This document shows positions 25,578 through 26,400 of a DNA stretch of 26,400 nt, one piece after another (the first letter of the stretch is position 1; every line of letters starts with the position of its first letter). The DNA comes from a virus: the IMG/VR virus record IMGVR_UViG_3300021961_000540, positions 1 through 26,400 of that record; one strand, given 5' to 3'. The position numbers were made by a program, and so were the translations under genes. The notes under the pieces are model-generated. The model had not been told where the DNA came from and ran no database searches. It saw only the letters and a program-made list of their open reading frames with translations.

Positions 25578-25862
25578 ATGGCAAAAATTGATATTAATGG
25601 TGACGGGAAAGCAGATTTCAGTATTTCGCTAGCCCAGGTTATTATGATAGGATCTTTATTTGGTTCTATTATAGGATCTTATTATACATTAAGTGCTAAA
25701 ATTGAAGCGTTGGAAATAGCGTCAAAAAAATTAAAAGAAAACGAACAACAATATACTTGGCCAGCGCAACGTAAATTAGAAACAGACTTTCAAGAAATAA
25801 AGTTAGAAATGAGAGACTTTATGAAAGATCTTGAATATTTACAAAAAGATAAAAAGAAATAA
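25578..25862 (+). CDS. Membrane-anchored coiled-coil protein, spanin- or holin-like, with EF-hand-type loop
   Basis: A 94-residue protein. Residues 4-12 (DINGDGKAD) form a calcium-binding-type loop of the D-x-N-x-D-G-x-x-D kind. A transmembrane helix follows (about residues 16-38, SLAQVIMIGSLFGSIIGSYY), then a charged helical segment to the end (IEALEIASKKLKENEQ; LETDFQEIKLEMRDFMKDL) that should form a coiled coil. One membrane anchor followed by a coiled coil in a lysis block resembles an inner-membrane spanin, but a holin or antiholin is possible. From memory, close relatives with the same start (MAKIDINGDGKAD) occur in marine phages. It starts 2 bases after the previous stop and is the last rightward gene before the convergent terminator. 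Confidence 0.6.
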   Translation: MAKIDINGDGKADFSISLAQVIMIGSLFGSIIGSYYTLSAKIEALEIASKKLKENEQQYTWPAQRKLETDFQEIKLEMRDFMKDLEYLQKDKKK

Positions 25863-25865
25863 AAA

Positions 25866-25891
25866 AAGGGGCCGCAAAGCCCCTTAATTTT
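25866..25891. terminator. Bidirectional terminator between converging genes
   Basis: The stem AAGGGGC (25866-25872) with GCCCCTT (25879-25885) around the loop CGCAAA, preceded by a run of A and followed by AATTTTTTT. T-runs on both strands mean it can stop the rightward lysis transcript and the leftward ribonucleotide reductase transcript. It lies within the 29 bases between the two stop codons. Confidence 0.85.
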
Positions 25892-26400
25892 TTACCCGTC
25901 ACAAGACAAACAATCTGGATCCATTGCTTTAGCAGCAATATCACCCCTTAATACGGATTCAGTTCTCATATAATATAAAGTTTTAATACCACGTTTCCAT
26001 GCTTCCATATGAACTTTATTAATCCATTTAGGTTCAGCTACAGATGGAAATGCTAAATTTAAACTTACAGACTGATCTATATAGTCTTGTCTAATACCTG
26101 CTTGATTAACCAATTCTAATTGGTTTATTTCTTTAAATGTTTTAAATACATTCTTCACAGGTTCACCTTCCTCTTCATTTAATCTTCCAAGGTGGTCGTA
26201 AAACCATCCATCGAGTTTTTTAATTCCTTGAACGGATCCACCGTCTTGCAGAATTTTATCCCAAGTTTCTTTGGTATCAATGCCAATTTTTCTAAGTATT
26301 TTTTTAAGTTCATTATTCTTTCTTATAAATGTTCCTTTTGCACTTTGCTCAGTAAATACGTTAGCAGCCCAAGGCTCAATTCCAGCAGATACGTTGCCAC
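25892..26400 (-). CDS. nrdA: Ribonucleotide reductase class I large subunit, C-terminal part
   Basis: On the minus strand an open frame runs from the window edge (26400) to TAA at 25894-25892, about 169 residues of the C-terminal part. It reduces ribonucleotides to deoxyribonucleotides for phage DNA synthesis. Landmarks are GIEPWAANVFTEQSAKGTFI near the edge, a segment with YIDQSVSLNLAFP, and KTLYYMRTESVLRGDI, where the Tyr-Tyr pair corresponds to the radical-transfer tyrosines of class Ia enzymes. The end is CLSCDG*, with two Cys for the mobile redox tail. A GTG inside the frame at 26158 is not the start, because the coding pattern continues without break to the edge. The gene is transcribed toward the lysis genes, so it belongs to a different, leftward module. 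Confidence 0.93.
   Translation of the reverse strand, partial: GNVSAGIEPWAANVFTEQSAKGTFIRKNNELKKILRKIGIDTKETWDKILQDGGSVQGIKKLDGWFYDHLGRLNEEEGEPVKNVFKTFKEINQLELVNQAGIRQDYIDQSVSLNLAFPSVAEPKWINKVHMEAWKRGIKTLYYMRTESVLRGDIAAKAMDPDCLSCDG

Noticed and set aside
25892-26158. Start of the minus-strand gene at the GTG at 26158
   Set aside because: The same frame continues to the window edge with ribonucleotide reductase sequence, so the gene is only cut by the edge.

Overview
This window is a piece of a tailed double-stranded DNA phage genome, apparently a podovirus of the crAss-like type or a close relative, infecting a marine or aquatic member of the Bacteroidota. That call rests on three things. 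The base composition is strongly AT-rich. Start codons lack Shine-Dalgarno sequences and sit instead behind A/T-only leaders such as ATTAAA, as in Bacteroidota. The virion gene set and order are terminase, portal, scaffold, capsid, ring proteins, a large tail-tip (muzzle/stabilisation) protein, internal virion proteins and one giant ejected protein. All family calls come from reading the translated sequence and from memory of such phages; no database search was possible.

Layout. Positions 1-66 are the last codons of an upstream gene, probably a tail fibre. A ten-codon reading frame that looks like a holin remnant follows, then three small genes (121-1154): an unknown conserved protein, a possible GroES-like barrel protein and a possible small terminase. 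The packaging and head block (1154-8419) holds large terminase, portal, scaffold and major capsid protein, closed by a clear intrinsic terminator. The connector and tail block (8494-16291) holds a conserved head-cluster protein, two ring/tail-tube proteins, a 1153-residue tail protein ending in a mucin-like Thr/Pro tract with two duplicated Cys domains, a GT-A-type glycosyltransferase, and a 249-residue protein that reads as the detached C-terminal part of the tail protein. The internal/ejected block (16294-24952) holds two internal virion proteins and a 2135-residue giant protein with a sigma-like region and a HAD phosphatase-like domain. The lysis block (24962-25862) holds an M15 peptidase, a holin-like protein and a membrane coiled-coil protein. 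A bidirectional terminator then separates this rightward block from a leftward gene for the class I ribonucleotide reductase large subunit, presumably the edge of the replication/metabolism module.

How it works together. Everything from 1 to about 25862 reads as one late, rightward virion and lysis transcription unit with very small gaps and several overlapping or abutting stops and starts, broken by one strong terminator after the capsid gene and one long hairpin downstream. Capsid is the one gene with visibly different codon choice, consistent with high expression. Leftward metabolism genes converge on the lysis genes.

The most interesting feature is at 13831-15542. A tail-tip protein that is normally one chain appears to be split in two. 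Exactly at the split sit a Thr-rich mucin-like stalk, two Cys-containing domains and a glycosyltransferase gene. This suggests a phage that decorates its own tail tip with sugars. The claim is inference, but it can be tested. There is no gene-free stretch longer than 300 bases, and no tRNA, CRISPR array, insertion sequence or integrase was seen.
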